Of a stretch of 5,328 bases of DNA, positions 1-5,328 are shown one piece after another (within the stretch, counting starts at the first letter, position 1; every line of letters starts with the position of its first letter). The notes beneath the pieces are model-generated. The model was not told the DNA's origin. It ran no database searches and was given only the letters and a program-made list of their open reading frames with translations. This DNA comes from Acidimicrobiales bacterium (lineage in GTDB: Bacteria; Actinomycetota; Acidimicrobiia; Acidimicrobiales; SZUA-35). A program made the position numbers and the translations under genes. The stretch is taken from positions 1-5,328 of the forward strand of contig JAHECQ010000287.1 in assembly GCA_024641625.1 (NCBI GenBank). The letters are read 5' to 3'.

Positions 1-30
1 GCCGCCTTGCCCCGCTTCGTCACCAGCTGA
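1..30 (+). CDS. C-terminal tail of an upstream gene (partial)
   Basis: The first ten codons of the window read AALPRFVTS followed by TGA at 28-30. All nine sense codons end in G or C, as expected for a real gene in this GC-rich genome. The stop lies 19 nt before the ATG of the oxidoreductase gene, a spacing typical within an operon, so this is probably the preceding gene of the same rightward transcript. Too little is present to name a family. Chance remains possible because the segment is only 30 nt long. Confidence 0.4.
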   Translation, partial: AALPRFVTS

Positions 31-38
31 CCAAGATC

Positions 39-42
39 GGAG
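39..42 (+). promoter_or_regulatory. Ribosome binding site of the LLM oxidoreductase
   Basis: GGAG lies 7 nt before the ATG at 50. This is a good Shine-Dalgarno match at ideal spacing and supports that start over downstream alternatives. Confidence 0.65.
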
Positions 43-49
43 TGGCCAC

Positions 50-1039
50 ATGACTGCATCCGTACCCACGCTCGGCGTGCATCTGATGCCAACGGCCCCT
101 GTGGGACAGCTGGTCGAATTGGCCGTGTTCGCCGAATCGTGTGGTGTCACTCGCTGTTGGCTGAACGACGAAGGCCTCAACACCCGAGATCCCTATGTCA
201 CGCTGTCGGCCATCGCCGGTCGAACCGAGCGAATGTTGTTGGGCCCGGGCATCGCCAATCCCTACAGCCGGCACCCCGGTATCACGTCGGCGGCCATCGC
301 CACGCTCGACGAGTGGTCCGGCGGTCGCGCATTTCTCGGGCTCGGTGCCGGCGGAGGCATGGCCCTCGGTCCACTGGCCATCGATCGCATCCAGCCTCGA
401 CAGACGCTCGAGGAGATGATCGTCACCACTCGTTCACTTTGGGCCGGAGCCTCGGTCGACCACGACGGCCCTGCGTTCTCCTACCGCAATGCTCGTTTGC
501 CCTACGGGCGGGCCGACATTCCGATGTTCGTCGCCGGCCGCGGTCCTGGTGTCATCGATGTAGCCGGTCGTCTGGCCGATGGCTGCAACCTCGGCTACGT
601 GCACAAGTCGTTGCTCGGACCTCAGGTTGCCGGGTTACGCGCTCAGGCCGCCGGTCGTCCCTTCCTCATCACCTACACCACGATGCTGGTCACTTCCGAC
701 GAGGACATGAAGGCGGCTCGGGCCGCGCTCACCTTTCGCCTGATCGACTCACCGCCCGAGGTCCGTGACCTCGTCGGCGTCACCCCCGACCACGTGAGGG
801 CCATACGGGCCGATCTGGCCAGTGGCGGCCCGACCGCGGCAGCTCGGCACATCGAGCCGGGGTGGGTGCCCCAGTTCATGGTCGTCGGCTCCGAGGCCGA
901 ATGCGCCGACGAGCTGAGCGCGCTGTTGATCGCTTCGGGCATCGACGAATTCCAGTTGCCGCTTTCCGATCCCGCCACCGGTCCAGCGCTGATCGAGCGC
1001 ACAGCCGGTTGGCTCGATACCCGAGGGGGACACGCATGA
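50..1039 (+). CDS. LLM-class flavin/F420-dependent oxidoreductase
   Basis: This 329-residue protein belongs to the bacterial luciferase-like superfamily (TIM barrel using FMN or coenzyme F420), and its length is normal for single-domain members. Visible landmarks are the N-terminal barrel strand TLGVHLMP (7-14), GPGIANPYSRHPG (65-77), the ATLDEWSGGRAFLGLGAG block (84-101) that is a family hallmark, and PMFVAGRGPGVIDVAGRLADG spanning 158-178. The ANPYSRHP and SGGR/LGLGAG pattern resembles actinobacterial F420-dependent members and methylene-H4MPT-reductase-like proteins, so F420 is the likelier cofactor, but FMN cannot be excluded. There is no signal peptide or membrane segment, so it should be cytosolic. 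The ATG has a GGAG site 7 nt upstream. Its stop overlaps the ATG of the amidohydrolase (ATGA), implying translational coupling and a shared pathway. The family assignment is firm; the substrate is unknown. Confidence 0.93.
   Translation: MTASVPTLGVHLMPTAPVGQLVELAVFAESCGVTRCWLNDEGLNTRDPYVTLSAIAGRTERMLLGPGIANPYSRHPGITSAAIATLDEWSGGRAFLGLGAGGGMALGPLAIDRIQPRQTLEEMIVTTRSLWAGASVDHDGPAFSYRNARLPYGRADIPMFVAGRGPGVIDVAGRLADGCNLGYVHKSLLGPQVAGLRAQAAGRPFLITYTTMLVTSDEDMKAARAALTFRLIDSPPEVRDLVGVTPDHVRAIRADLASGGPTAAARHIEPGWVPQFMVVGSEAECADELSALLIASGIDEFQLPLSDPATGPALIERTAGWLDTRGGHA
1023..1030 (+). promoter_or_regulatory. Ribosome binding site of the amidohydrolase
   Basis: The purine tract GAGGGGGA lies inside the last codons of the oxidoreductase gene and ends 5 nt before the ATG at 1036. 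It decides the start: in-frame codons further upstream (back to 862) lie wholly inside the oxidoreductase gene and would add 58 Arg/Ala-rich residues unlike this family. Confidence 0.65.
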
Positions 1040-2274
1040 CCTCAGAAGTGACCTTGTTGGCCGGCGGTCGACTCCCCGATGGGCGGGTGGTCGATGTCGT
1101 CGTCGAAAACGGCGTCATCAGCGCCGTGCGGGATGCCGGCACCGCCCCGACCGACGCAACATCGATCCACCAGCTCGACGGTTGGCTGCTGCTGCCGGCG
1201 TTGGCCGAGCCGCACGCCCATCTCGACAAGGCGCTCACTGCCGAACTCGTCCCCAATCCGGCCGGTGATCTGGTGGGTGCCATCGACGCCTGGATCGCGG
1301 CCAGCGCCGCGGGCCGCATCACCCATGAGGGCATCGTCCAGCGGGCCATCGCCGCCATGGATCTTCTGTCGGTTCACGGGGTGACTGCGGTGCGTACCCA
1401 CGTCAACGTCCTGGACTCGATCGGTGCCACTGCGGTGAAGGCCGTGCTCGAGGCCGCCCGGAGCTTCTCCGAGGTGCTCGACGTGCAAGTGGTTGCCCTC
1501 TGTGGCAGTCCGATGACCGGGTCGGAAGGCGCGGGTACGCGCGCTGCGCTGGCGGCTGCGCTGGAAGCGGGTGCCCACCTGGTGGGCGGTTGCCCCCATC
1601 TCGATCCTGACGGCGTGGGAGCCATCGATGTGGCGCTGCGGGCGGCAACCGAGGCGGGCATCGGCGTCGACCTCCACGTCGACGAGATGCTCGATCCGTC
1701 GGTTCTGACGCTGCGCGATCTCGCTCGCACCGTGATCGACACCGGGTTCTCGTCGTCGGTGGCCGCCAGTCATTGCGTGACACTGGGTATGCAGACGCCC
1801 AGGGTGCAGGCCGAGGTGGCGGCCCTCGTGGCCGAAGCGGGGATCTCGGTGTTCGCGCTCCCTCAGACGAATCTGTTTCTCCAGGGCAGGGCGCACCCGA
1901 CGGCCACCCCCCGTGGCCTCACCGCCGTGCGGGCACTGCAGGAGGCCGGTGCCCTGGTGGCCGCCGGTGGCGACAACGTCCAGGATCCGTTCAATCTCGT
2001 GGGGCGAAGCGATCCTCTGGAGACTGCGGCGCTGATGGTGATGGCCGGCCATCAGCTCCCCGACACCGCCTACGGCATGGTGTCGAACAACGTACGGCGC
2101 GCCCTGGGGTTGGCCGAAGTGTCGGTGGCGGTCGGGAGCCCGGCCGATCTGGTGGCCATCGACGCTCCTTCGATTCGCGGGGCCATGGCCGACGCACCGA
2201 TGTCGCGCCGTACGTTCCGTCGAGGTTGTCTGGTGTCCTCGGCCGATCAGCAGACGCGCGTTCTTCGGCGGTAG
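1036..2274 (+). CDS. Cytosine-deaminase-like metal-dependent amidohydrolase
   Basis: This 412-residue protein belongs to the amidohydrolase superfamily, in the cytosine deaminase / isopropylammelide amidohydrolase branch. Such enzymes hydrolyse C-N bonds at a metal-bound barrel site, releasing ammonia or an amine from a heterocycle. The small N-terminal beta-domain (about 1-55) is followed by EPHAHLDKA with metal ligands H60 and H62, LHVDE with ligand H214 and general acid/base E217, ASHC with H246, NLFLQGR (279-285), and GGDNVQDPF with D313. As recalled for E. coli CodA, the equivalents are H61, H63, H214, E217, H246 and D313, so the catalytic centre is intact. The pocket differs: the CodA glutamine near 156 falls in a CGS stretch, D314 is N314, and W319 is F319. 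Deamination of cytosine itself is therefore doubtful. The C-terminal part (SPADLVAIDA, 368-377) closes the beta-domain. There is no signal peptide. The gene is coupled to the oxidoreductase by an ATGA overlap and is followed 20 nt later by a terminator hairpin. Confidence 0.92.
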   Translation: MTSEVTLLAGGRLPDGRVVDVVVENGVISAVRDAGTAPTDATSIHQLDGWLLLPALAEPHAHLDKALTAELVPNPAGDLVGAIDAWIAASAAGRITHEGIVQRAIAAMDLLSVHGVTAVRTHVNVLDSIGATAVKAVLEAARSFSEVLDVQVVALCGSPMTGSEGAGTRAALAAALEAGAHLVGGCPHLDPDGVGAIDVALRAATEAGIGVDLHVDEMLDPSVLTLRDLARTVIDTGFSSSVAASHCVTLGMQTPRVQAEVAALVAEAGISVFALPQTNLFLQGRAHPTATPRGLTAVRALQEAGALVAAGGDNVQDPFNLVGRSDPLETAALMVMAGHQLPDTAYGMVSNNVRRALGLAEVSVAVGSPADLVAIDAPSIRGAMADAPMSRRTFRRGCLVSSADQQTRVLRR

Positions 2275-2294
2275 CGCTCAGCGGAACGAACAAC

Positions 2295-2333
2295 GGAAAG
2301 GGGAGCCGCACGTTCGTGCCGGCTCCCCTTTCC
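2295..2333. terminator. Bidirectional intrinsic terminator between convergent operons
   Basis: GGAAAGGGGAGCCG (2295-2308) and CGGCTCCCCTTTCC (2320-2333) form a perfect 14-bp inverted repeat around an 11-nt loop. The loop can pair further as CAC/GTG with one bulged base. It starts 20 nt after the amidohydrolase stop and lies 42 nt past the stop of the leftward binding-protein gene. Because the arms carry AAAGG and CCTTT at their outer ends, the RNA forms an equivalent hairpin on either strand. The U-tract is short (three U, then CC), so it is not a textbook strong terminator, but the stem is very stable. The role is inferred from structure and position. Confidence 0.82.
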
Positions 2334-2375
2334 ATGGTGCGATGACTTCGGCTTCGGTGGGTCCGATCGGGGTGA

Positions 2376-3581
2376 TCAGAAGCCGATGCTGGTGTCGATG
2401 AATTCGTTGGTCACCAGGTCGCTCACCGCCAAGTCGGCTGGGAAGTCCATGTCGGCCGTGGCCAATGCATCGATGACTTCCTGGATTCGAGCATCGTCCA
2501 TGTTGCCGACGACGTCGTCAGGTCCGTTGCCGGCCAAGCCCAGCTCGAGCTGTTTGGCCACGGAGAAGTCGGCCAGTTCCGCGGGATAGGTCCAGAAGGT
2601 GTCGAACACCGCGACGGTTTCGACGATGAGCGCGTTGGTCTCGTCGGGATTGTCGTAGTAGTCGACGGTGGCCTGCTGAATCGTCGGAATGAGCTCGGTC
2701 AGGCAGGGCCGGAGGGTCTCGAGGTCATCGGGACGGATGGCGAGGGTCTGGGAGTAGACGGGGAAGCCGGCGTCGTTGAGCAACTGGAAGGCCACATCGC
2801 GCCCGTACTCCTCGACCTCGTTCTTGTACAGCCAGGGCTCGGCCGAGGCGAAGCCCTGCTGAGCGATGTTGCCTTCCGAGACGAACCGGCCCGGGGAAGC
2901 ATCGTAGGAGGGGTCGACCTGGGCGGCGTTCCAGATGCCCTGGGCGACGAAGACGTCGGAGAACGTACCGCCACCGAAGACGTTGATGGTCACATCGTTG
3001 TCACCGAGATCGGCGAGGGTTTCGATTTCGGGATAGGTCTCGGGGTCCCACATGATCATCTGTGGGTTCAGCTCGAGAGGGGCCATGACCGACAGCAAGG
3101 GTGCTTCCTCGAAGCGGAGGATCTGGCCATCGGTCGTGGCGTAGCCGAGGTGAATGGAGTCGTCGATGTACATTTCGGCGCTCACCGAACCGGTGCCGAT
3201 GGCTGGTCCACCGGCCCGAATCTCGACGTCGATGCCGAGGTCCTCACCGTTGAGCTGCAAGCTGCCGCTGACCCGCTTGAGGTCTGCGTCGATCTCGTAG
3301 TCGGAGCCGAGCAGATGGTAGAGGGCGCCGTGTTCGGCCTCGGGGAACCAATCGGTCTGGATGATCACCGTGGCCGGGCACACCGCGGCGAGATCGACGG
3401 TGGTTTCCCCGGTCCCACCAGTGGTGTCAGTGCCACCAGTGGTGGCAGTGGTGGCGGCCTCGGTCGTCGACGTCTCGGCACTGTCGCCATCGGACGCATC
3501 GTCGCTGGAACATGCACTGGCTGCCAGGCCGAGGGCGAAGAGTATCGTCAACGCCTTCAGTGGTAATTTCTTGTCCTTCAT
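2376..3581 (-). CDS. ABC transporter substrate-binding lipoprotein, NMT1/THI5-like
   Basis: This 401-residue extracytoplasmic binding protein should capture a small solute and deliver it to the permease encoded upstream. The N-terminus has KDKK, a hydrophobic segment (about 6-22) and a lipobox ending at C24 (ASAC then SSDD), so it is probably lipid-anchored outside the membrane. A Thr/Gly/Asp/Glu-rich linker (about 25-62) follows. The folded domain opens with IIQTDWFPEAEHGALYHLLG (73-92), like the N-terminal strand and helix of NMT1/THI5 and ThiY-type proteins. GGGTFSDVF (203-211) and FASAEPWLYKNE (244-255) fit the two-lobed type II fold. The mature part has only two other cysteines, C68 and C293, a possible disulfide. 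The ATG has GGGAG 5 nt upstream. It is the last gene of the leftward operon, 39 nt after the permease. The ligand is unknown: pyrimidine-like compounds are suggested by family, but sulfonates, nitriles or amines cannot be excluded. Confidence 0.9.
   Translation of the reverse strand: MKDKKLPLKALTILFALGLAASACSSDDASDGDSAETSTTEAATTATTGGTDTTGGTGETTVDLAAVCPATVIIQTDWFPEAEHGALYHLLGSDYEIDADLKRVSGSLQLNGEDLGIDVEIRAGGPAIGTGSVSAEMYIDDSIHLGYATTDGQILRFEEAPLLSVMAPLELNPQMIMWDPETYPEIETLADLGDNDVTINVFGGGTFSDVFVAQGIWNAAQVDPSYDASPGRFVSEGNIAQQGFASAEPWLYKNEVEEYGRDVAFQLLNDAGFPVYSQTLAIRPDDLETLRPCLTELIPTIQQATVDYYDNPDETNALIVETVAVFDTFWTYPAELADFSVAKQLELGLAGNGPDDVVGNMDDARIQEVIDALATADMDFPADLAVSDLVTNEFIDTSIGF
3415..3444 (-). 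repeat. Short 18-nt-period repeat encoding the Thr/Gly linker
   Basis: CCACCAGTGGTG occurs at 3415-3426 and again at 3433-3444, with an 18-nt period matching a six-residue TTGGT-D/G repeat in the lipoprotein linker. Each copy is close to palindromic. The repeat is explained by low-complexity linker coding; slippage could change its length without breaking the frame. Confidence 0.6.
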
Positions 3582-3586
3582 TGCAG

Positions 3587-3591
3587 CTCCC
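3587..3591 (-). promoter_or_regulatory. Ribosome binding site of the substrate-binding protein
   Basis: On the minus strand GGGAG stands 5 nt before the ATG (3581-3579), inside the 39-nt gap after the permease stop. It is the clearest ribosome site in the leftward operon, which suits a binding protein that is normally needed in excess over the membrane parts. Confidence 0.6.
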
Positions 3592-3620
3592 GGGGTAGTT
3601 GGTTGAGGAAGATGTGGACT

Positions 3621-4490
3621 TCAGCGGTCGCTGGCGTCGTACCACTTGCCGATGGCGCGGGTCTGGAGCCAGCCGAAGAAGAGGAAGACGGAGACACCGA
3701 GCACCGACGACATGGCAACCGAGGCGAGGAGTGCTTCTCCGCTGAGGTCATTGGCGAACTTGCGGAGCAGCTGACCGATGCCCTTGTCACCCTTGCCGAA
3801 GAAGAAATCACCGACGATTGCGCCGATCACCGCCAGTCCGGCAGAGATGCGGAGCCCGGCGAAGATGGCGGGCATGGCCGCTGGAAACATGAGTTTGCGC
3901 AGCCGAGTGATGCGGTTGGCGCGATGCAACGTGAAGAGGTCGTGCATCCCCTTCTCGGCTGACTGGAGACCGAACAGGGTGTTCACGATGATGGGGAAGA
4001 TCGCGATGATCACACAGACGACGACCCGGGATCGTTGACCTGTGCCCCACCAGAACTGGATCAAGGGAACCAGGGCGAGAATGGGGATGGCCTGGAGGGT
4101 GACCATGTACGGGAAGATCGCCCGTTCGGCCATCTTGGCTTGACTCATGATGGTGGCAAGAAGAATGCCGAGGACGATGGCGATGGTCAGTCCGATCATT
4201 GCCACCTTCGTGCTGGACCAGAGTGCGCGAAGGATCTCGGAGAAGACGTCCCAATCCAGAAACCCGTTCTGAACCACCAAGTGTGGCGGTTGAAGCAGAA
4301 AGCGGCGCCGTTCGTCCAGGACGACGTAGCTCACGAAGTACCAACCGGCCAGGATCACGATTCCGAGCAGGATCGGTGGCAACAAATTCTCGATGAGCCA
4401 CCGGCCGAGGGAACGTCTCGACTGCGGCGCGCCTGCAAGTGGAGCGGCCGATGGTGATGCATCCACGCCGGCCTCGATGGTGTCGGTCAC
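3621..4490 (-). CDS. ABC transporter permease, SsuC/TauC/ThiX-like
   Basis: This 289-residue inner-membrane protein forms the translocation channel with the adjacent ATPase and binding protein. After a polar Ala/Ser/Pro-rich N-terminus (1-30), about six hydrophobic segments can be seen, near 36-57, 92-115, 125-147, 155-174, 207-231 and 253-274, the usual count for this family. The cytoplasmic coupling (EAA-type) loop is at about 185-216, LFTLHRANRITRLRKLMFPA and onward to IFAGLRIS. In it the usually conserved glycine, 13 residues before the proline P203, appears to be R190. Downstream, GLAVIGAIVGDFFFGKGDKGIG (218-239) is typical. The start is GTG at 4490; GTGA overlaps the ATPase stop by 4 bp, so translation is probably coupled. 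I see no strong Shine-Dalgarno of its own. The family is certain; the substrate is not. Confidence 0.93.
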   Translation of the reverse strand: MTDTIEAGVDASPSAAPLAGAPQSRRSLGRWLIENLLPPILLGIVILAGWYFVSYVVLDERRRFLLQPPHLVVQNGFLDWDVFSEILRALWSSTKVAMIGLTIAIVLGILLATIMSQAKMAERAIFPYMVTLQAIPILALVPLIQFWWGTGQRSRVVVCVIIAIFPIIVNTLFGLQSAEKGMHDLFTLHRANRITRLRKLMFPAAMPAIFAGLRISAGLAVIGAIVGDFFFGKGDKGIGQLLRKFANDLSGEALLASVAMSSVLGVSVFLFFGWLQTRAIGKWYDASDR

Positions 4491-5230
4491 TGGTGTGAAC
4501 CCCGCAACGCGTGGGAGATCTCGCCGCTGAGCTTGGCGAACTCCGGATCGAATCGGATGTCAGGGCTTCTCGGGTACTCGAAGGGCACATCGTAGGTGGC
4601 GACGATCCGGCCCGGTCGGGCCGACATCACCAGCACCCTGGTGCTCATGAAGACGGCCTCGGAGATCGAGTGGGTGATGAACAGTCCGGCGAAGCCCTCG
4701 CGGATGAAGAGCTGCTGGGTTTCGTCGTTGAGGTGTTCTCGGGTGATTTCGTCCACCGCACCGAAGGGCTCGTCGAACAAGAACACGGGGGGGTCGAGGG
4801 TGAGGGTGCGGGCCAGCGATGCCCGCATCTTCATGCCACCCGACAGTGACTTGGGGTAATGGTTCTCGAAGCCCCGAAGACCGACGAGTTCGATGGCGTC
4901 GGCGGCCAATCGACTCCGCTCGGCCTTGGGGATGTCGTGGAGCTCGGCCAACAATTCGATGTTCTGGGTCACGGTGCGCCAAGGCAACAACGTGGCGTCC
5001 TGGAACACGTAGCCGATGCGTTCGCGGTCGACCTCGACCGTGCCGGCCGTGGCGGCGATCAGTCCGGACGCAATCTTGAGCAGCGTCGACTTCCCGCACC
5101 CCGAGGGCCCCACGACGGTCACGAACTCGCCGCGGTCGACCCAGAAGCTGACGTCGGACAGGGCGTGGGTTCCATCGGCGAACGTCATACCGATATTTCT
5201 GAAGGCCAGGGCGTGTTCGGATGCGGTCAT
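4487..5230 (-). CDS. ABC transporter ATP-binding protein, SsuB/TauB/ThiZ-like
   Basis: This 247-residue cytosolic ATPase powers the transporter. With the ATG at 5230 as residue 1, it shows Walker A GPSGCGKST (41-49), Q-loop Q77 in YVFQDATLLPW, signature LSGGMKMRASLARTL (129-143), Walker B VFLFDEP (149-155), D-loop FGAVD (156-160) and switch histidine H187 in FITHS. All nucleotide-binding elements are intact, and FQDATLLPW and LSGGM are typical of the nitrate/taurine/sulfonate group. I chose ATG 5230 because the homologous domain starts there (ALAFRNIGMTF) and because it overlaps a possible upstream stop as ATGA, the junction style used elsewhere here. Only a weak, distant purine run (GGAAAG, 12 nt away) precedes it. 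A GTG at 5272 in the same frame would add 14 basic residues, lacks a ribosome site, and is the main alternative. The stop overlaps the permease GTG by 4 bp. Confidence 0.94.
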   Translation of the reverse strand: MTASEHALAFRNIGMTFADGTHALSDVSFWVDRGEFVTVVGPSGCGKSTLLKIASGLIAATAGTVEVDRERIGYVFQDATLLPWRTVTQNIELLAELHDIPKAERSRLAADAIELVGLRGFENHYPKSLSGGMKMRASLARTLTLDPPVFLFDEPFGAVDEITREHLNDETQQLFIREGFAGLFITHSISEAVFMSTRVLVMSARPGRIVATYDVPFEYPRSPDIRFDPEFAKLSGEISHALRGSHQ

Positions 5231-5328
5231 GGGCTGCGGCGACTTTCCACGGCCCCGCTGCTTCGATACCACTTGGGGAGCACGAAGGTTGTACCGGCGA
5301 GGACCGAGCTTGAAGACAACGGCTGACG
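5227..5328 (-). CDS. Possible C-terminal tail of an upstream gene (partial)
   Basis: A minus-strand frame is open from the window edge to TGA at 5229-5227 and encodes 33 residues including SSSSVLAGTTFVLPKWYRSS and a basic Ser/Arg end. Its stop overlaps the ATPase ATG as ATGA, the same 4-bp junction seen at two other gene borders in the window, so it may be the preceding gene of the transporter operon. About two thirds of its codons end in G or C, which is only moderate support. The ATPase frame itself also stays open to the window edge, so an N-terminal extension of the ATPase is the competing reading. The family is not recognisable. The SSVL and KWY elements also occur near the end of the permease here, a weak hint of a second permease. 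Confidence 0.35.
   Translation of the reverse strand, partial: RQPLSSSSVLAGTTFVLPKWYRSSGAVESRRSP

Noticed and set aside
1902..1918. GGCCAC-CCCCC-GTGGCC hairpin inside the amidohydrolase gene
   Set aside because: Six-base GC palindromes are expected by chance in coding DNA of this composition; there is no T-tract and the frame continues.
1042..2052. Long minus-strand open frame (336 codons) opposite the amidohydrolase gene
   Set aside because: It is His/Arg/Gly-rich and shows no family motif. It is the antisense shadow of a GC-rich gene with strong conserved motifs on the plus strand.
2348..2386. 8-bp inverted repeat TCGGCTTC / GAAGCCGA around the stop of the binding-protein gene
   Set aside because: The loop is 23 nt, one arm encodes the final residues of the protein, and the far stronger 14-bp stem lies next to it. 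It is probably chance.
3582..3620. Riboswitch or internal promoter between the permease and the binding protein
   Set aside because: The gap is only 39 nt, too short for a TPP or other known riboswitch, and it shows just a ribosome binding site.
3808..4590. Minus-strand open frame (260 codons) spanning the permease and the end of the ATPase
   Set aside because: It crosses a real gene border in another frame and its composition is Arg/His/Ser-rich. The overlapping permease and ATPase frames carry clear family motifs.
4787..4793. Run of seven G in the ATPase gene as a possible phase-variable tract
   Set aside because: It encodes ordinary Asp-Pro-Pro codons just before Walker B, is short for slippage switching, and a transporter ATPase is not a usual phase-variable target.
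4859..5326. Plus-strand open frame (155 codons) opposite the ATPase
   Set aside because: It lies opposite the Walker A and Q-loop codons, has no recognisable domain, and fits the pattern of antisense shadows in GC-rich DNA.

Overview
This window is GC-rich DNA with dense, mostly operonic genes and a strong G/C bias at third codon positions. Three things suggest a high-GC actinobacterium: a lipoprotein whose lipobox is followed by a Thr/Gly/Ser/Asp/Glu-rich linker, a luciferase-like oxidoreductase of the actinobacterial (often F420-linked) type, and frequent 4-bp stop/start overlaps. The linker style resembles Acidimicrobiia lipoproteins. That placement rests on style alone, not on a marker gene.

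Layout. The left half reads rightwards. It holds the last codons of an upstream gene (1-30), a luciferase-like (LLM) flavin/F420 oxidoreductase (50-1039), and a cytosine-deaminase-like metal amidohydrolase (1036-2274) whose ATG overlaps the LLM stop. The right half reads leftwards. It holds the possible tail of another gene (5227-5328), an ABC ATPase (4487-5230), a permease (3621-4490) and a substrate-binding lipoprotein (2376-3581). The two operons converge on a perfect 14-bp-stem hairpin (2295-2333) that looks like a shared bidirectional terminator. Neither operon's promoter lies in the window. There is no tRNA, rRNA, CRISPR array, IS element or recognisable riboswitch, and no gene-free stretch over about 100 bp.

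How the genes may work together. The transporter is of the NitT/TauT/SsuABC type, and its binding protein resembles the NMT1/THI5-like proteins that bind pyrimidines and other small ligands. The amidohydrolase keeps the complete metal and acid/base set of bacterial cytosine deaminase, but the residues at its substrate pocket differ. The LLM enzyme belongs to the broad superfamily that includes the uracil ring-opening oxygenase RutA. The simplest joint reading is uptake of a small N-heterocycle or related amide/amidine, its hydrolytic deamination or amide cleavage, and a flavin/F420-dependent redox step. The substrate cannot be read from the sequence. The link between the two convergent operons is an inference from function, since they are transcribed separately.
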